From positions 1,240,001 through 1,304,000 of the forward strand of contig NZ_PJMW01000002.1 in NCBI RefSeq assembly GCF_002846365.1: a stretch of 64,000 nt of DNA, given 5' to 3'. The stretch comes from Nocardia fluminea. Lineage in GTDB: Bacteria; Actinomycetota; Actinomycetes; Mycobacteriales; Mycobacteriaceae. A model generated the notes under the pieces. The model was given only the letters and a program-made list of their open reading frames with translations. It was not told where the DNA came from and made no database searches. Shown in pieces: positions 19,909 through 29,342 of this stretch; positions within the stretch are counted from its first letter, which is position 1; each line of letters starts with the position of its first letter. A program made the position numbers and the translations under genes.

Positions 19909-22368
19909 ATGAGCGATAACACCGGAAGCGGGCAACAACCCGACGCAACACCCGGTCGGGCCACGAATGTGCGCGTCGACATGGTCGAGGCGTTCGCCGC
20001 CGCGTGGGGCGCGGCCGATCAGCGCCCGCCCGACATCGCCGAGTTCCTCCCCGACGCCGCGACCCTGCGCGCGCAGGCGCTGCACGAGCTGATCCGGGTC
20101 GACCTGCGACAGCGCTGGCTGCACCACGCCGGCACCGGCATCGACCGCAAGCGGTTGATCCACTACTGCGCCGAGTTCGCCGAACTCGACCGGGCGTCGC
20201 TGCCCGCCGGGCTGGTGTTCGAGGAATTCGTCATCCGCAGGCACAGCGGCGAGCGGGTGGATCCGCGCGAGTGCCTGCGCGAGTATCCGGAGCAGGCGGC
20301 CAGCTTGCGGGGCCTGCTCAATACCGAGGACCTCGACCAGAGCACCCACCGGACCGGCGATCCCGACGCGACGATGAACCAAACGCCGGACTCGACTCGT
20401 AGTACCCAGATGACCAGCCCGCAGCTCGACCTCACCGCGACCGCCACCTCGGCCGCGACGTCGTCGACGGACGCATTCTCGAATCCCGGCGCGTTCGAGC
20501 CGCTCGACCGCATCGAAATCGGCCAGCGCATCGGCGATTTCGAGCTGCTCACCGGACTCGGTTCCGGTGCGTTCGCGCGCGTCTTCCTGGCCAGGCAGAC
20601 ATCGATGCAGCGTCTGGTCGCGGTGAAGATCTCCGCCGACCGCGGCACCGAACCGCAGACGCTGGCCCAGCTCGACCACGACTACATCGTGCGCGTGTTC
20701 GACCAGCAACTGATGGACACCGACTCCGCGCCCTCGGGTTCGCGGCGCCTGCGCCTGCTCTACATGCAGTTCCTGCCCGGTGGCACCCTGCTCGGCCTGC
20801 TGCGCTGGGTTCGTGCGACCCCGCCCGCCGAACGCAGCGGCAAACTGCTGCTCGACGCGGTGGACGCGGCCATGGAGGAGAAGGGCGAGATCCGCCCGAC
20901 CGATTCGAGCGTGCGCTCCGAGATCGCCGCCCTGAGCTGGCCGGAAACGGTGGCCTGGCTGGGCAGGCGGCTGGCCGAGGCGCTGGACTACGCGTCGTCG
21001 CACGGTGTGCTGCACCGTGATGTGAAGCCGGCGAATGTGCTGCTCACCGCCGAGGGCGTGCCGAAGCTCGCCGACTTCAACATCAGCTTCAGCCGCACCG
21101 TCGAGGGCACCAGCCCCGTCGCCTACTTCGGCGGTTCGCTGGCCTACATGTCGCCCGAACAGCTGGAGGCCTGTCATCCCGGCCTCGCCCGCAGCGCCGC
21201 CGACCTCGACACCCGCAGCGATATCTACTCCCTCGGCGTGGTGCTGTGGGAATTGCTGACCGGCGCGAAACCGTTCGACGACAACACCGCCGCGGCCGAG
21301 GGCAGTGGCGATGAGACCACCCTCGAGGCGATGCTGGAACGGCGCACCGGAGGCATCGACCAGGCGGCGTTGGACCAGCTTCCCGATGACTGTCCCGCGG
21401 CGCTTCGCCGTGTTCTGCTGACATGTCTGGACACCACGCGTGAACGCCGATGGCAGACCGGTGCGGTATTGGCGAAGCAGTTGGGTTTGTGTCTCGACAA
21501 GCGGGCAAGAGAACTTGTTGATCCGAAGCCCGGTAGTTGGCAAATCCGACTGCGGCCTTGGATTTTTCCCGTTGTGTTCCTGGCGATCGGTGTCCCGAAC
21601 ATCCTCGCGGCCCTGTTCAACATCCAGCACAATCAACAACTGATCGTGGACCGTCTCAGCGCGGACGCGCGCCCGACGTTCTTGATCATCACCAGTGTGA
21701 TCAACGGGATCTTCTTCCCGCTCGGGACCATCGCCATCATGTACATGTCCCGTTATGTGTTCTCGGTGCCGCGCGGTCTGCGCCGCGGCCAGAGCTTCGA
21801 TCCGGAGACCCTGCGGAAGACGAGATCGGACACGCTGCGGTTCGGCGACCGCGCTGTGGCGGTCGCCTTCACGTTGTGGATGGTCGCCGGGCTCGCATTC
21901 CCGGTCGCCCTGCAATTTTCGACCGGCGGAATCACTGCCCGAGCAGTTCTGCACTTCCTGACCTCGCTCGCCGTATGCGGCGCGATCGCGGCCGCATATC
22001 CCTTCTTCCTCGTGACCTTCTACATGGTCCGATGCATCTACCCGATCTTCCTTCGGCACGGCGAGATCAGCGCTACAGACCGCGCGCAGCTACAGGGGCT
22101 GGATCGGCGCTGCAACGGGTACCTTGCCGTAGCCGCATCCGTACCGTTGCTCGCAGTGGCGGGTGTCACTTTTTTGCAGCCCGGTGATATTCCCTCGATC
22201 ATCGTGGCTGTCCGTATTCTGTGCATCGGCGCGATCATCGCGTTTGTGGGCTTCTTCTTCCTGTTCCGCGCATTGGAAGCCGATCTGCATGCGCTGGAAC
22301 GCGTCGTAGCACCGTTGGGCGCTCCAGATCAGGATGAGCATTCGGCCCCGGCGAGCGATCTGCTCTGA
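19909..22368 (+). CDS. Membrane Ser/Thr protein kinase, DFN-type, mosaic gene (kinase 1)
   Basis: 819 residues from ATG 19909 (an earlier start at 19858 is possible). Residues 1-150 form an all-helical extension seen, as I recall, in planctomycete-type kinases. The kinase domain spans about 207-500: glycine loop 216-222, Lys240, HRD at 369-371, then DFN (389-391) where most kinases have DFG, and YMSPEQ. About 50 residues are inserted before HRD. Six membrane helices follow (about 545-800). GC falls from about 67% to 53-57% near codon 505, and the second half uses different codons, so the gene looks recombinant. A close paralog lies at 29343. It leads the NRPS cluster by 78 bp. Confidence 0.93.
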   Translation: MSDNTGSGQQPDATPGRATNVRVDMVEAFAAAWGAADQRPPDIAEFLPDAATLRAQALHELIRVDLRQRWLHHAGTGIDRKRLIHYCAEFAELDRASLPAGLVFEEFVIRRHSGERVDPRECLREYPEQAASLRGLLNTEDLDQSTHRTGDPDATMNQTPDSTRSTQMTSPQLDLTATATSAATSSTDAFSNPGAFEPLDRIEIGQRIGDFELLTGLGSGAFARVFLARQTSMQRLVAVKISADRGTEPQTLAQLDHDYIVRVFDQQLMDTDSAPSGSRRLRLLYMQFLPGGTLLGLLRWVRATPPAERSGKLLLDAVDAAMEEKGEIRPTDSSVRSEIAALSWPETVAWLGRRLAEALDYASSHGVLHRDVKPANVLLTAEGVPKLADFNISFSRTVEGTSPVAYFGGSLAYMSPEQLEACHPGLARSAADLDTRSDIYSLGVVLWELLTGAKPFDDNTAAAEGSGDETTLEAMLERRTGGIDQAALDQLPDDCPAALRRVLLTCLDTTRERRWQTGAVLAKQLGLCLDKRARELVDPKPGSWQIRLRPWIFPVVFLAIGVPNILAALFNIQHNQQLIVDRLSADARPTFLIITSVINGIFFPLGTIAIMYMSRYVFSVPRGLRRGQSFDPETLRKTRSDTLRFGDRAVAVAFTLWMVAGLAFPVALQFSTGGITARAVLHFLTSLAVCGAIAAAYPFFLVTFYMVRCIYPIFLRHGEISATDRAQLQGLDRRCNGYLAVAASVPLLAVAGVTFLQPGDIPSIIVAVRILCIGAIIAFVGFFFLFRALEADLHALERVVAPLGAPDQDEHSAPASDLL

Positions 22369-22382
22369 TCCCCTCGGGATTG

Positions 22383-22412
22383 ACCGGTTCGCGGTCCCCA
22401 CGATGAACCGGT
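22383..22412. promoter_or_regulatory. Inverted repeat between kinase 1 and the NRPS gene
   Basis: ACCGGTTC (22383-22390) and GAACCGGT (22405-22412) make an 8-bp stem with a 14-base loop, 14 bp after the kinase stop and 35 bp before the NRPS start. It could be an attenuator or weak terminator, or an operator for the cluster. No U-tract is present. Confidence 0.45.
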
Positions 22413-22446
22413 AGCCTCGCGGTGCAACTATGCAAGGGGGATATGC

Positions 22447-25400
22447 ATGGCAAACTCGCCGAATGATCTGACCGGAGTGTTCGAGCTTTCACCAACCCAG
22501 CTGGGCCTCTGGTACACGCAACATATGGATCCGCTCGTCCCGATCAACATCGCCAAGTATGTCGATATTCGGGGCGACATCGACATACCGACTCTGAATG
22601 CCGCAATCATTCGCGCCGCAGACGAGCTGGGCACGGGACGCGTGCGGATAGTGACAGTGAACGGGGATCCTGGACAGATCGTCGATCCAGCGGTCGAGGT
22701 AACCCCCGCCGTGATCGATCTGCGCAGCGCAGTCGATCCCGAGGCTGCGGCCGCGGCATGGATGCGCGCGGATTACACGTCGCCGGTAGACCTCCTCAAT
22801 TCTCAACTGCTGCAGATGACCGTGCTCCGCCTTTCGGATGACCGGTGGTTCTGGTACCTGCGAGCCCATCACATCGTGATGGACGGCTTCGGCGCGATGG
22901 TGGGTATTCAGCGGGTTGCCCAGCTCTATACCGACGCTCTCCGCGGCGTGACTACTCCGCCTCTCGATGCCCCATCCATCCGCAACGTCAGCGATTACGA
23001 GATCGCCTATCGTGCCAGCCCTCGCTACGAACGCGACCGCCGGTATTGGACCGCGCGGATGAAAGGCTTGCGGCAACGATCATCGCTCGTTCGCCGGTCG
23101 GCTGCACCCGCCCCGGAAAATACGCTGACGCGTGCGGAATTCTCGTCCGCGCAGCGCGGGCTTCTGTCCGATGCAGCGACTCGCCTCGACACCACTCCCG
23201 CAACGGTACTCATCGCAGCGTTCGCAACATATGTGGCCGGATGGATGGAGACCGACGAGGTGACTTTGAGTCTGCCGGTGGCCGCGCGGCTCACTGCCGC
23301 GACCCGCCACTCGTGCGGCAGCACGGCCAACGTCGTTCCGCTACGACTGCGGCTCGGCGAAGACACGACCTGCGCCGAGTTCTCGCGGGCGGTCCAGCTC
23401 GAAGTATCTGGCGCCTTGCGGCACCAGCGTTACTGGCACAACACCATTCGCCGCGATGTGGCGAGCGAGACCGACGGTCTCCGTGATGACGGCACTACCG
23501 AGTTCTTCGGTCCATGGGTGAACATCATGGCCTACAACGACGAGATCACGCTCGGTCCGGTGTGTGGCCGGGTGAAGGTGCTGACTACCGGCGCGATCGA
23601 AGATCTTGCCCTGAACTTTGTCCGAGCGGGCGACAACTGTCAGCTCGACCTCGAAACGAATCCGGACCTGTACTCACCAACGAGCGCACAGGCCCACCAC
23701 GGTCGATTCCTCGACTTCCTCACACGCTTTCTTGCCGCTGAGCCGACAACTCGCTTGCGCACACTGGAAATCGCCACCGCCGACGAGTGTGCACGCGCCA
23801 TGGACAACGGCGCCGGGCCTGTGAGCGCTGTCCCCGAGTATGTCCTCGCGGATCTACTCGACTCCGGTACCCCCGGCACGCCCGACCGCATTGCGCTGCA
23901 ATCCGCAGAGGGAGTACTGACCTCTGCCGAGTTCGCTGCCAAGGTGAACCAGCTTGCCCGCTACTTGATCGAACGTCGGGTCGGGTCGGAAACTATTGTG
24001 GCGCTTCATCTGCGCCGCTCACACGATCTGGTGATCGCGATCCATGCAGTCATTCGCGCAGGTGGGGCTTTCCTACCGATCGACCCGCACCATCCCACAG
24101 CCCACAATGCGGCGGTTCTAGCCGGTTCGGGCGCCGACCATGTCCTCACAACGCTCCGCGACAGCGAGCAACTTCCAGACACCACAACGACCGTCAGCAA
24201 TCTGGATCAGTTGGATCTTTCGTCGTATCCCGCATCGCCGGTGACCGTCACTGACCGCCTCCGACCGGTCCGGCCGGACAATCTGGCATATCTGCTCTAT
24301 ACCTCTGGGTCAACCGGGACTCCCAAGGGAGTCGCGGTGGATCAGCGCGCCATCGTCAATCAACTGCTGTGGATGCGCGATGAATACCGAATCGGCCCTG
24401 ACGACGTCTACCTACAGAAAACAGCCAGCACCTTCGATGTTTCACTGTGGGGTTACCTCCTGCCCTTGATGGCGGGCGCTCGCCTCGTGCTCGCCGACCA
24501 CGACAACTACCTGGACCCTGAGTACCTGGCGCATCTTGTGCACCAGCACCGGGTAACCGTCACGGATTTCGCGCCGACAATGCTCGCACCGTTCGTAGCC
24601 GAGGCAGACCGAGAGCGATGTGTCAGCCTGCGAGCAGTCTTCGTGATCGGCGAGGCGCTACCGCCTGAGACCGCCGCGGGATTCCGTGCGATTTCGGCGG
24701 CCGGCCTGCACAATCTGTACGGCCCCACCGAGGCCGCCATCTCTGTCACACATCACCGCACCACTCCCGATGACGGACGTACCGTACCGATCGGCGTGCC
24801 GGAGCGGAATGTAGTGCTTCGCGTACTGGACGCACGGCTCCGTCCGGTGCCGACCGGCGCGAGCGGCGAGCTGTATCTCTGCGGAATCCAGCTGGCACGT
24901 GGGTATCTCGGTCGTACCGACCTCACCGCAGAAAGGTTCGTCGCTGATCCTTTCCGACCAGGATCGCGCATGTACCGAACTGGCGATCTCGCTGCGTGGA
25001 CCGCCGACGGCCATCTCGAATACCTCGGCCGAACGGACTCACAGGTCAAATTTCGTGGCCAGCGGATCGAGCTCGGGGAAATCGAGTCGCGCCTACTGGC
25101 AGGGGATTCAGTGGCCCAGGCCGTCGTCCTTGTCAGCACGACCGGTGACTTGCAGCAACTTGCCGCGTTCGTGGTGCCCAAGGTCGGGACGGCACCTGTT
25201 GCGAATCAGCTCCGAACGGAGCTGTTTGCGACCTTGCCATCACCGATGGTTCCGGGGATTGTAGCCGTATTGCCGAAGATGCCGACCACGCCGAGCGGCA
25301 AGGTCGACCGCCGGGCTCTGGCATCCCAGATCCCAGCGTTGAAGGTCTCCGTGCAGCGGCCGCAGACTCCCACGGAACAGCTGGTCGCGGGGATGTTCGC

Positions 25401-26829
25401 CGAGGCCCTCGGTGTCGACGAGGTCGGCCGAGACCAAGACTTCTACGCGTTGGGGGGAAACTCGCTCCTCGCGTTCCAGGTTCGCAGCAACCTGATGGCT
25501 CGGACCGGGTCGGAGCTGCCGCTTCGCGATTTCTTCCGCACTCCCAGCGTGTCGAGTCTCGCCGCGCTGATCGACGGACGATCAACAGCCGCAACAGCAG
25601 AGCTCGTCGAAGCGGACCTCCACCTGCTGGATACGCTCGCACACATTCAGAGCGAAGCCACAACTCACCGCGGTCACATATTGCTGACGGGAGCAACAGG
25701 TTTCCTCGGCGCACACCTGTTGAGCGAGCTGATCGAGCAGACCGACGCGACGATCTGGTGCCTGGTACGCGCACGATCAGACGATGCTGCGGCAGCGCAG
25801 ATCACAGCGTCACTGCTGCGATTCGGGCTGTGGAGTCCGCGAATCCGCGATCGAATCATCGCATTGCCCGCTGACCTCGCCGAGTCAGGACTCGGCCTCG
25901 AAGCCGCCGTGTTCGATATGTTGAGCTCGCGCATCACCACGATCGTCCACTGCGGTGCGCACGTGAGCCATTTAGACGAGTACGAGCGGGTGCGAGCGGC
26001 GAACGTAGACGGCACGCGGGAACTGCTCCGCATGGCGGGCAGCGGCAGCCGGACATCACTGCACTACATCTCGACCACATCGATGTTCTCCAAAGTCGAG
26101 AATGCGGCGGGATCACAGATCCGGGAACAGGACAGACCAGCGTTCACGGATGTGGAGTATTCCGGGTACGTGACATCGAAATGGGTCGCAGAGTCCTTGG
26201 TCGAGTCTGCCTCGGAGCAAGGGATATCCACCTCGATCTACCGCGTCAGCTTGATATCCGGCCACACACGGACGGGGGCAGGCGCCGCCCAGGGGTTCTG
26301 GAATATGGTCCGCGCCATCGCCGTACTCGGTGTCGCACCCAGCGCCGCGATGAACACAGGAATCGAGTTGGTGCCGGTCGACTATGCGGCGGAATCGATT
26401 ACCCGGATCGCGACCGGAACTCAGCCCGGCGGACTGACTTTCCACATTGTCAACAATCGGCACGTACCAGTGCGTACGATCCTGGACTCACTGCGCTCCC
26501 GCGGTCATCGAATCACCGAAGTGAGCGCCGACGAGTTTCGCACACGGCTGAGGAACGAAGCGAGCGCGCGCGCGTCTGTCGGCGATTTTTCCTTGGCAGG
26601 CGCCGCACTGCTCAGCGAGTCCGGCGAGTGGGCAGCGCGCCGGGCTATGACGTTCGATGACAGCAATACCCGATCGGCGCTTGCCGGAACCGGTACCCAC
26701 CGCCCATCAGTCGATTCAGCCGTGCTCGAACGTTACCTCGCCTACTTCGAGCGCACTGGCTACATCCCCGATTCCAGTGCTCGCCATAAAGTTCCGGCCA
26801 TGGCCGCCGCATCCTCCCAGGAGCAATGA
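22447..26829 (+). CDS. Non-ribosomal peptide synthetase, C-A-T-reductase
   Basis: 1460 residues, one module. The condensation domain (1-440) resembles EntF and has HHIVMDG (141-147). The adenylation domain (about 455-965) has TSGSTGTPKG (619-628), YGPTEAA and YRTGDLA. My by-eye pocket alignment reads D-V-W-D-F-I-L-I-S-K: EntF-like frame, but Asp and Ile replace the His and Ser of the serine code. Carrier Ser is 1006 (LGGNSLL). A thioester reductase domain follows, with TGATGFLG (1081-1088), Tyr1241 and Lys1245 (YVTSK), so release is reductive to an aldehyde or alcohol. GC is lower than flanking DNA and codon 1176 is TTA. Start follows AGGGGGAT. Downstream monooxygenases are in the same operon. 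Product unknown. Confidence 0.96.
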   Translation: MANSPNDLTGVFELSPTQLGLWYTQHMDPLVPINIAKYVDIRGDIDIPTLNAAIIRAADELGTGRVRIVTVNGDPGQIVDPAVEVTPAVIDLRSAVDPEAAAAAWMRADYTSPVDLLNSQLLQMTVLRLSDDRWFWYLRAHHIVMDGFGAMVGIQRVAQLYTDALRGVTTPPLDAPSIRNVSDYEIAYRASPRYERDRRYWTARMKGLRQRSSLVRRSAAPAPENTLTRAEFSSAQRGLLSDAATRLDTTPATVLIAAFATYVAGWMETDEVTLSLPVAARLTAATRHSCGSTANVVPLRLRLGEDTTCAEFSRAVQLEVSGALRHQRYWHNTIRRDVASETDGLRDDGTTEFFGPWVNIMAYNDEITLGPVCGRVKVLTTGAIEDLALNFVRAGDNCQLDLETNPDLYSPTSAQAHHGRFLDFLTRFLAAEPTTRLRTLEIATADECARAMDNGAGPVSAVPEYVLADLLDSGTPGTPDRIALQSAEGVLTSAEFAAKVNQLARYLIERRVGSETIVALHLRRSHDLVIAIHAVIRAGGAFLPIDPHHPTAHNAAVLAGSGADHVLTTLRDSEQLPDTTTTVSNLDQLDLSSYPASPVTVTDRLRPVRPDNLAYLLYTSGSTGTPKGVAVDQRAIVNQLLWMRDEYRIGPDDVYLQKTASTFDVSLWGYLLPLMAGARLVLADHDNYLDPEYLAHLVHQHRVTVTDFAPTMLAPFVAEADRERCVSLRAVFVIGEALPPETAAGFRAISAAGLHNLYGPTEAAISVTHHRTTPDDGRTVPIGVPERNVVLRVLDARLRPVPTGASGELYLCGIQLARGYLGRTDLTAERFVADPFRPGSRMYRTGDLAAWTADGHLEYLGRTDSQVKFRGQRIELGEIESRLLAGDSVAQAVVLVSTTGDLQQLAAFVVPKVGTAPVANQLRTELFATLPSPMVPGIVAVLPKMPTTPSGKVDRRALASQIPALKVSVQRPQTPTEQLVAGMFAEALGVDEVGRDQDFYALGGNSLLAFQVRSNLMARTGSELPLRDFFRTPSVSSLAALIDGRSTAATAELVEADLHLLDTLAHIQSEATTHRGHILLTGATGFLGAHLLSELIEQTDATIWCLVRARSDDAAAAQITASLLRFGLWSPRIRDRIIALPADLAESGLGLEAAVFDMLSSRITTIVHCGAHVSHLDEYERVRAANVDGTRELLRMAGSGSRTSLHYISTTSMFSKVENAAGSQIREQDRPAFTDVEYSGYVTSKWVAESLVESASEQGISTSIYRVSLISGHTRTGAGAAQGFWNMVRAIAVLGVAPSAAMNTGIELVPVDYAAESITRIATGTQPGGLTFHIVNNRHVPVRTILDSLRSRGHRITEVSADEFRTRLRNEASARASVGDFSLAGAALLSESGEWAARRAMTFDDSNTRSALAGTGTHRPSVDSAVLERYLAYFERTGYIPDSSARHKVPAMAAASSQEQ

Positions 26830-26833
26830 GTCG

Positions 26834-27862
26834 ATGGATCTGTCGCTGTTCTTCTTCGCCGGCAACTCCGCGGATGCCCGATCGAATTACACACTTCTGC
26901 TCGATGCTGTCAAATTCGCCGATGCGAACGGATTTGCTGCGGTGTGGACGCCGGAACGGCATTTTCATGCGTTCGGTGGTGCGTACCCCAATCCAGCGGT
27001 CACCAGCGCCGCGTTGGCCACGGTAACGAGCAACATCAGCATCCGCGCGGGAAGTGTTGTCGCGCCGCTGCACGATCCACTGCGGATCGCAGAGGAGTGG
27101 TCCGTCGTAGACAATCTTTCCAACGGGCGTTCCGGTGTCGCGTTCGCATCCGGCTGGCACACAGACGATTTCGTTTTCCAGCCTGAGCGATACGAGGACC
27201 GCCGAAAGACCACGATATCGACCATCGAGTCGGTGCGAGCACTGTGGCAGGGCGACAGTGTATCCAGAATCGGTGGTGACGGAATGCCGACATCGGTATC
27301 GCTGGCACCGCGCCCCGTCCAGCGCGAGCTGCCGATGTGGCTCACGTCCGCGGGAAGTTCGGAGACATTCCGAGCGGCGGGAAACATGGGAATGGGCCTG
27401 CTGACCCATCTGCTGGGGCAGACGACCACCGTACTCGCCGAACGCATCGCGGAGTACCGGTCCACCTTCTCGGCTGCTCGGACCGATGACTCCGCCTCGC
27501 ACGTCGCAGTGATGGCGCATACCTTTCTCGATCGCGACGGCGATCGCGCACGTGCTCTCGCGCGTGAACCATTCGCCGGCTACCTCACCGAATCCTTCGA
27601 CCTGGTGAGCCGATTGCGGGCCGTAGATGCGTCCGCGGCGATGTCTGCGCACGATGTCGACCTGCTGGTGGACCGTGCGGTCGACCGATATATGACCTCG
27701 AGCGGGGTTTTCGGCTCGCCGCGCGAGGCCATGCGAATGATCGACACCTTGCGTGGCATCGGTGTCGACGAGTTGGCGTGCCTCATCGACTTCGGACTAC
27801 CTCACGAGACTGTTATGCGCGGACTCGAGTACTTGGCATCGTTGGGTCGGCTGATCCGATAG
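26834..27862 (+). CDS. Luciferase-like FMN monooxygenase of the natural-product (MupA/Atu3671) type
   Basis: A 342-residue LLM-class flavin-dependent oxygenase. The N-terminus (LSLFFFAGNSADARSNYTLL), GFAAVWTPERHFHAFGG, YPNPAVTSAALA, IRAGSVVAPLHDP and ASGWHTDDFVF are the hallmarks of the subgroup that accompanies or is fused to NRPS/PKS proteins. It needs reduced FMN from elsewhere. The ATG lies 4 bp after the NRPS stop, so it is coupled and probably oxidises the NRPS-bound or released product, for example by N- or C-hydroxylation. Confidence 0.95.
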   Translation: MDLSLFFFAGNSADARSNYTLLLDAVKFADANGFAAVWTPERHFHAFGGAYPNPAVTSAALATVTSNISIRAGSVVAPLHDPLRIAEEWSVVDNLSNGRSGVAFASGWHTDDFVFQPERYEDRRKTTISTIESVRALWQGDSVSRIGGDGMPTSVSLAPRPVQRELPMWLTSAGSSETFRAAGNMGMGLLTHLLGQTTTVLAERIAEYRSTFSAARTDDSASHVAVMAHTFLDRDGDRARALAREPFAGYLTESFDLVSRLRAVDASAAMSAHDVDLLVDRAVDRYMTSSGVFGSPREAMRMIDTLRGIGVDELACLIDFGLPHETVMRGLEYLASLGRLIR

Positions 27863-29325
27863 TGACCAACCGTGAGATACCGACCGTCATCATTATCGGC
27901 GCGGGCTTCGGCGGAATATCGACCGTGCTCGAACTACAGCGTCGCGGGTTGCTCCGAATCCTTCTGTTGGAAAGAGCAGCCGGCCCAGGCGGAGTGTGGC
28001 AGGCGAATCAGTACCCGGGTGCGCGCTGTGACAACCCCTCAGCGCTCTACTCACTTGCGCGGCATCGCTTCTCCTGGAGCGGCCGGTACGGAGACCGCGC
28101 CGAGATCCAGCGCTACCTCGCCGAAGTAGTCGGCAACGCGGGACTCGAGCACTGCATCCGTTACGGGCAGACAGTGACCTCGGCCCGTTTCCGCGCTGAA
28201 ACCGCCGACTGGGCAGTTCAGACGGCGACGGGCGAACAATTCCACGCCGACTACCTGATCTCGGCGGTCGGTCAGCTCGCCGAGCCCTGCCAACCGAACA
28301 TCGTGGGCTACGAGCGATTTCGGGGTGTGCAGTTCCACTCGGCACGATGGCCGGATTCACTCGATGTGAGCGGTCTGCGAGTTGGGGTGATCGGGACAGG
28401 AGCCAGCGCTGCGCAAGTGGTTCCGTGGTTGCAGCGCAATGCCGCGACACTGACGGTGCTCCAGCGTAATGCGGCATGGGTTCTGCCCAAGTCCGATGTT
28501 CGCTACTCAACGCGACGGGCAGCGCTCGCCGCCTGGCCGCCGATACGCGCCGCCGAGAGAACTGTTGTCTATGCGCTCTGCGAACTCCTCATCCTGGCCG
28601 TGACTTCGGCTCCGACGGGGAGCCGTTGGGTGACGCGGATGGCACACGATCATCTCCGTCGAAGCATTTCCGATACAGCTCTGCGTGAATCGCTGTCTCC
28701 TGACTACCCGCTGGGCGGAAAACGATGTGTGTTCTCCGACGAGTTCTATCCAGCGCTCGCCGCTCCCAACTGCACCGTGGTGACCGACCGGATCAGCACG
28801 ATCACCGAATCGGGGATTATGACCGAAGCAGGTGATCAGTTGGACCTGGACATGATCGTCTACTGCACCGGCTTCACCGCGACCGACTTCCTGTCCACCA
28901 TCGATGTGTCGGGACGCGACGGCAAGTCCCTTGCCGAACAGTGGGCCCCGAGCGCCAAGACGTATCTCGGCATGGCCACCTCCGACTTTCCGAATCTGTT
29001 CTTCGTCGCCGGTCCGAATACCAATCTCACCTTCGGCTCCGTCGTGTCGATGCTGGAATGCCAGGCGCGCTATATCGCCTCGCTGTTGTCGTGGGCGTCG
29101 CGCAACCGAGTCGGACTGATCGAGGTCCGACCGGAAGCCGAGACGGCATTCGACGGCTGGCTCCGGGATCGGTTCGCCGGATCTGTCTGGGCTCGCGTCG
29201 CCAGTCCGTACAAGGACGAGCACGGCACCGTGTCATCCTTATGGCCACGCACTATGACGCGATATCGGTGGATGACCAGGCGGCCTCGGCTCACACACTT
29301 CCGCATGTCTCGCCTGCCGTCGTAG
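27862..29325 (+). CDS. Baeyer-Villiger-type FAD monooxygenase
   Basis: 487 residues from a GTG that overlaps the previous stop by one base. Two Rossmann motifs: IIIGAGFGGISTVLELQRRG (FAD, about residues 11-30) and VIGTGASAAQVV (NADPH). Between them lies the BVMO fingerprint F-x-G-x-x-x-H-x-x-x-W-P/D as FRGVQFHSARWPD. The late FTATDF and the Trp/Arg-rich C-terminus (LWPRTMTRYRWMTRRPR) also fit. It inserts oxygen next to a carbonyl or oxidises heteroatoms. Codon 460 is TTA. The carbonyl target could be the aldehyde or ketone from the upstream NRPS. Confidence 0.92.
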   Translation: MTNREIPTVIIIGAGFGGISTVLELQRRGLLRILLLERAAGPGGVWQANQYPGARCDNPSALYSLARHRFSWSGRYGDRAEIQRYLAEVVGNAGLEHCIRYGQTVTSARFRAETADWAVQTATGEQFHADYLISAVGQLAEPCQPNIVGYERFRGVQFHSARWPDSLDVSGLRVGVIGTGASAAQVVPWLQRNAATLTVLQRNAAWVLPKSDVRYSTRRAALAAWPPIRAAERTVVYALCELLILAVTSAPTGSRWVTRMAHDHLRRSISDTALRESLSPDYPLGGKRCVFSDEFYPALAAPNCTVVTDRISTITESGIMTEAGDQLDLDMIVYCTGFTATDFLSTIDVSGRDGKSLAEQWAPSAKTYLGMATSDFPNLFFVAGPNTNLTFGSVVSMLECQARYIASLLSWASRNRVGLIEVRPEAETAFDGWLRDRFAGSVWARVASPYKDEHGTVSSLWPRTMTRYRWMTRRPRLTHFRMSRLPS

Positions 29326-29342
29326 CGCAGTCGCGGGAATGG

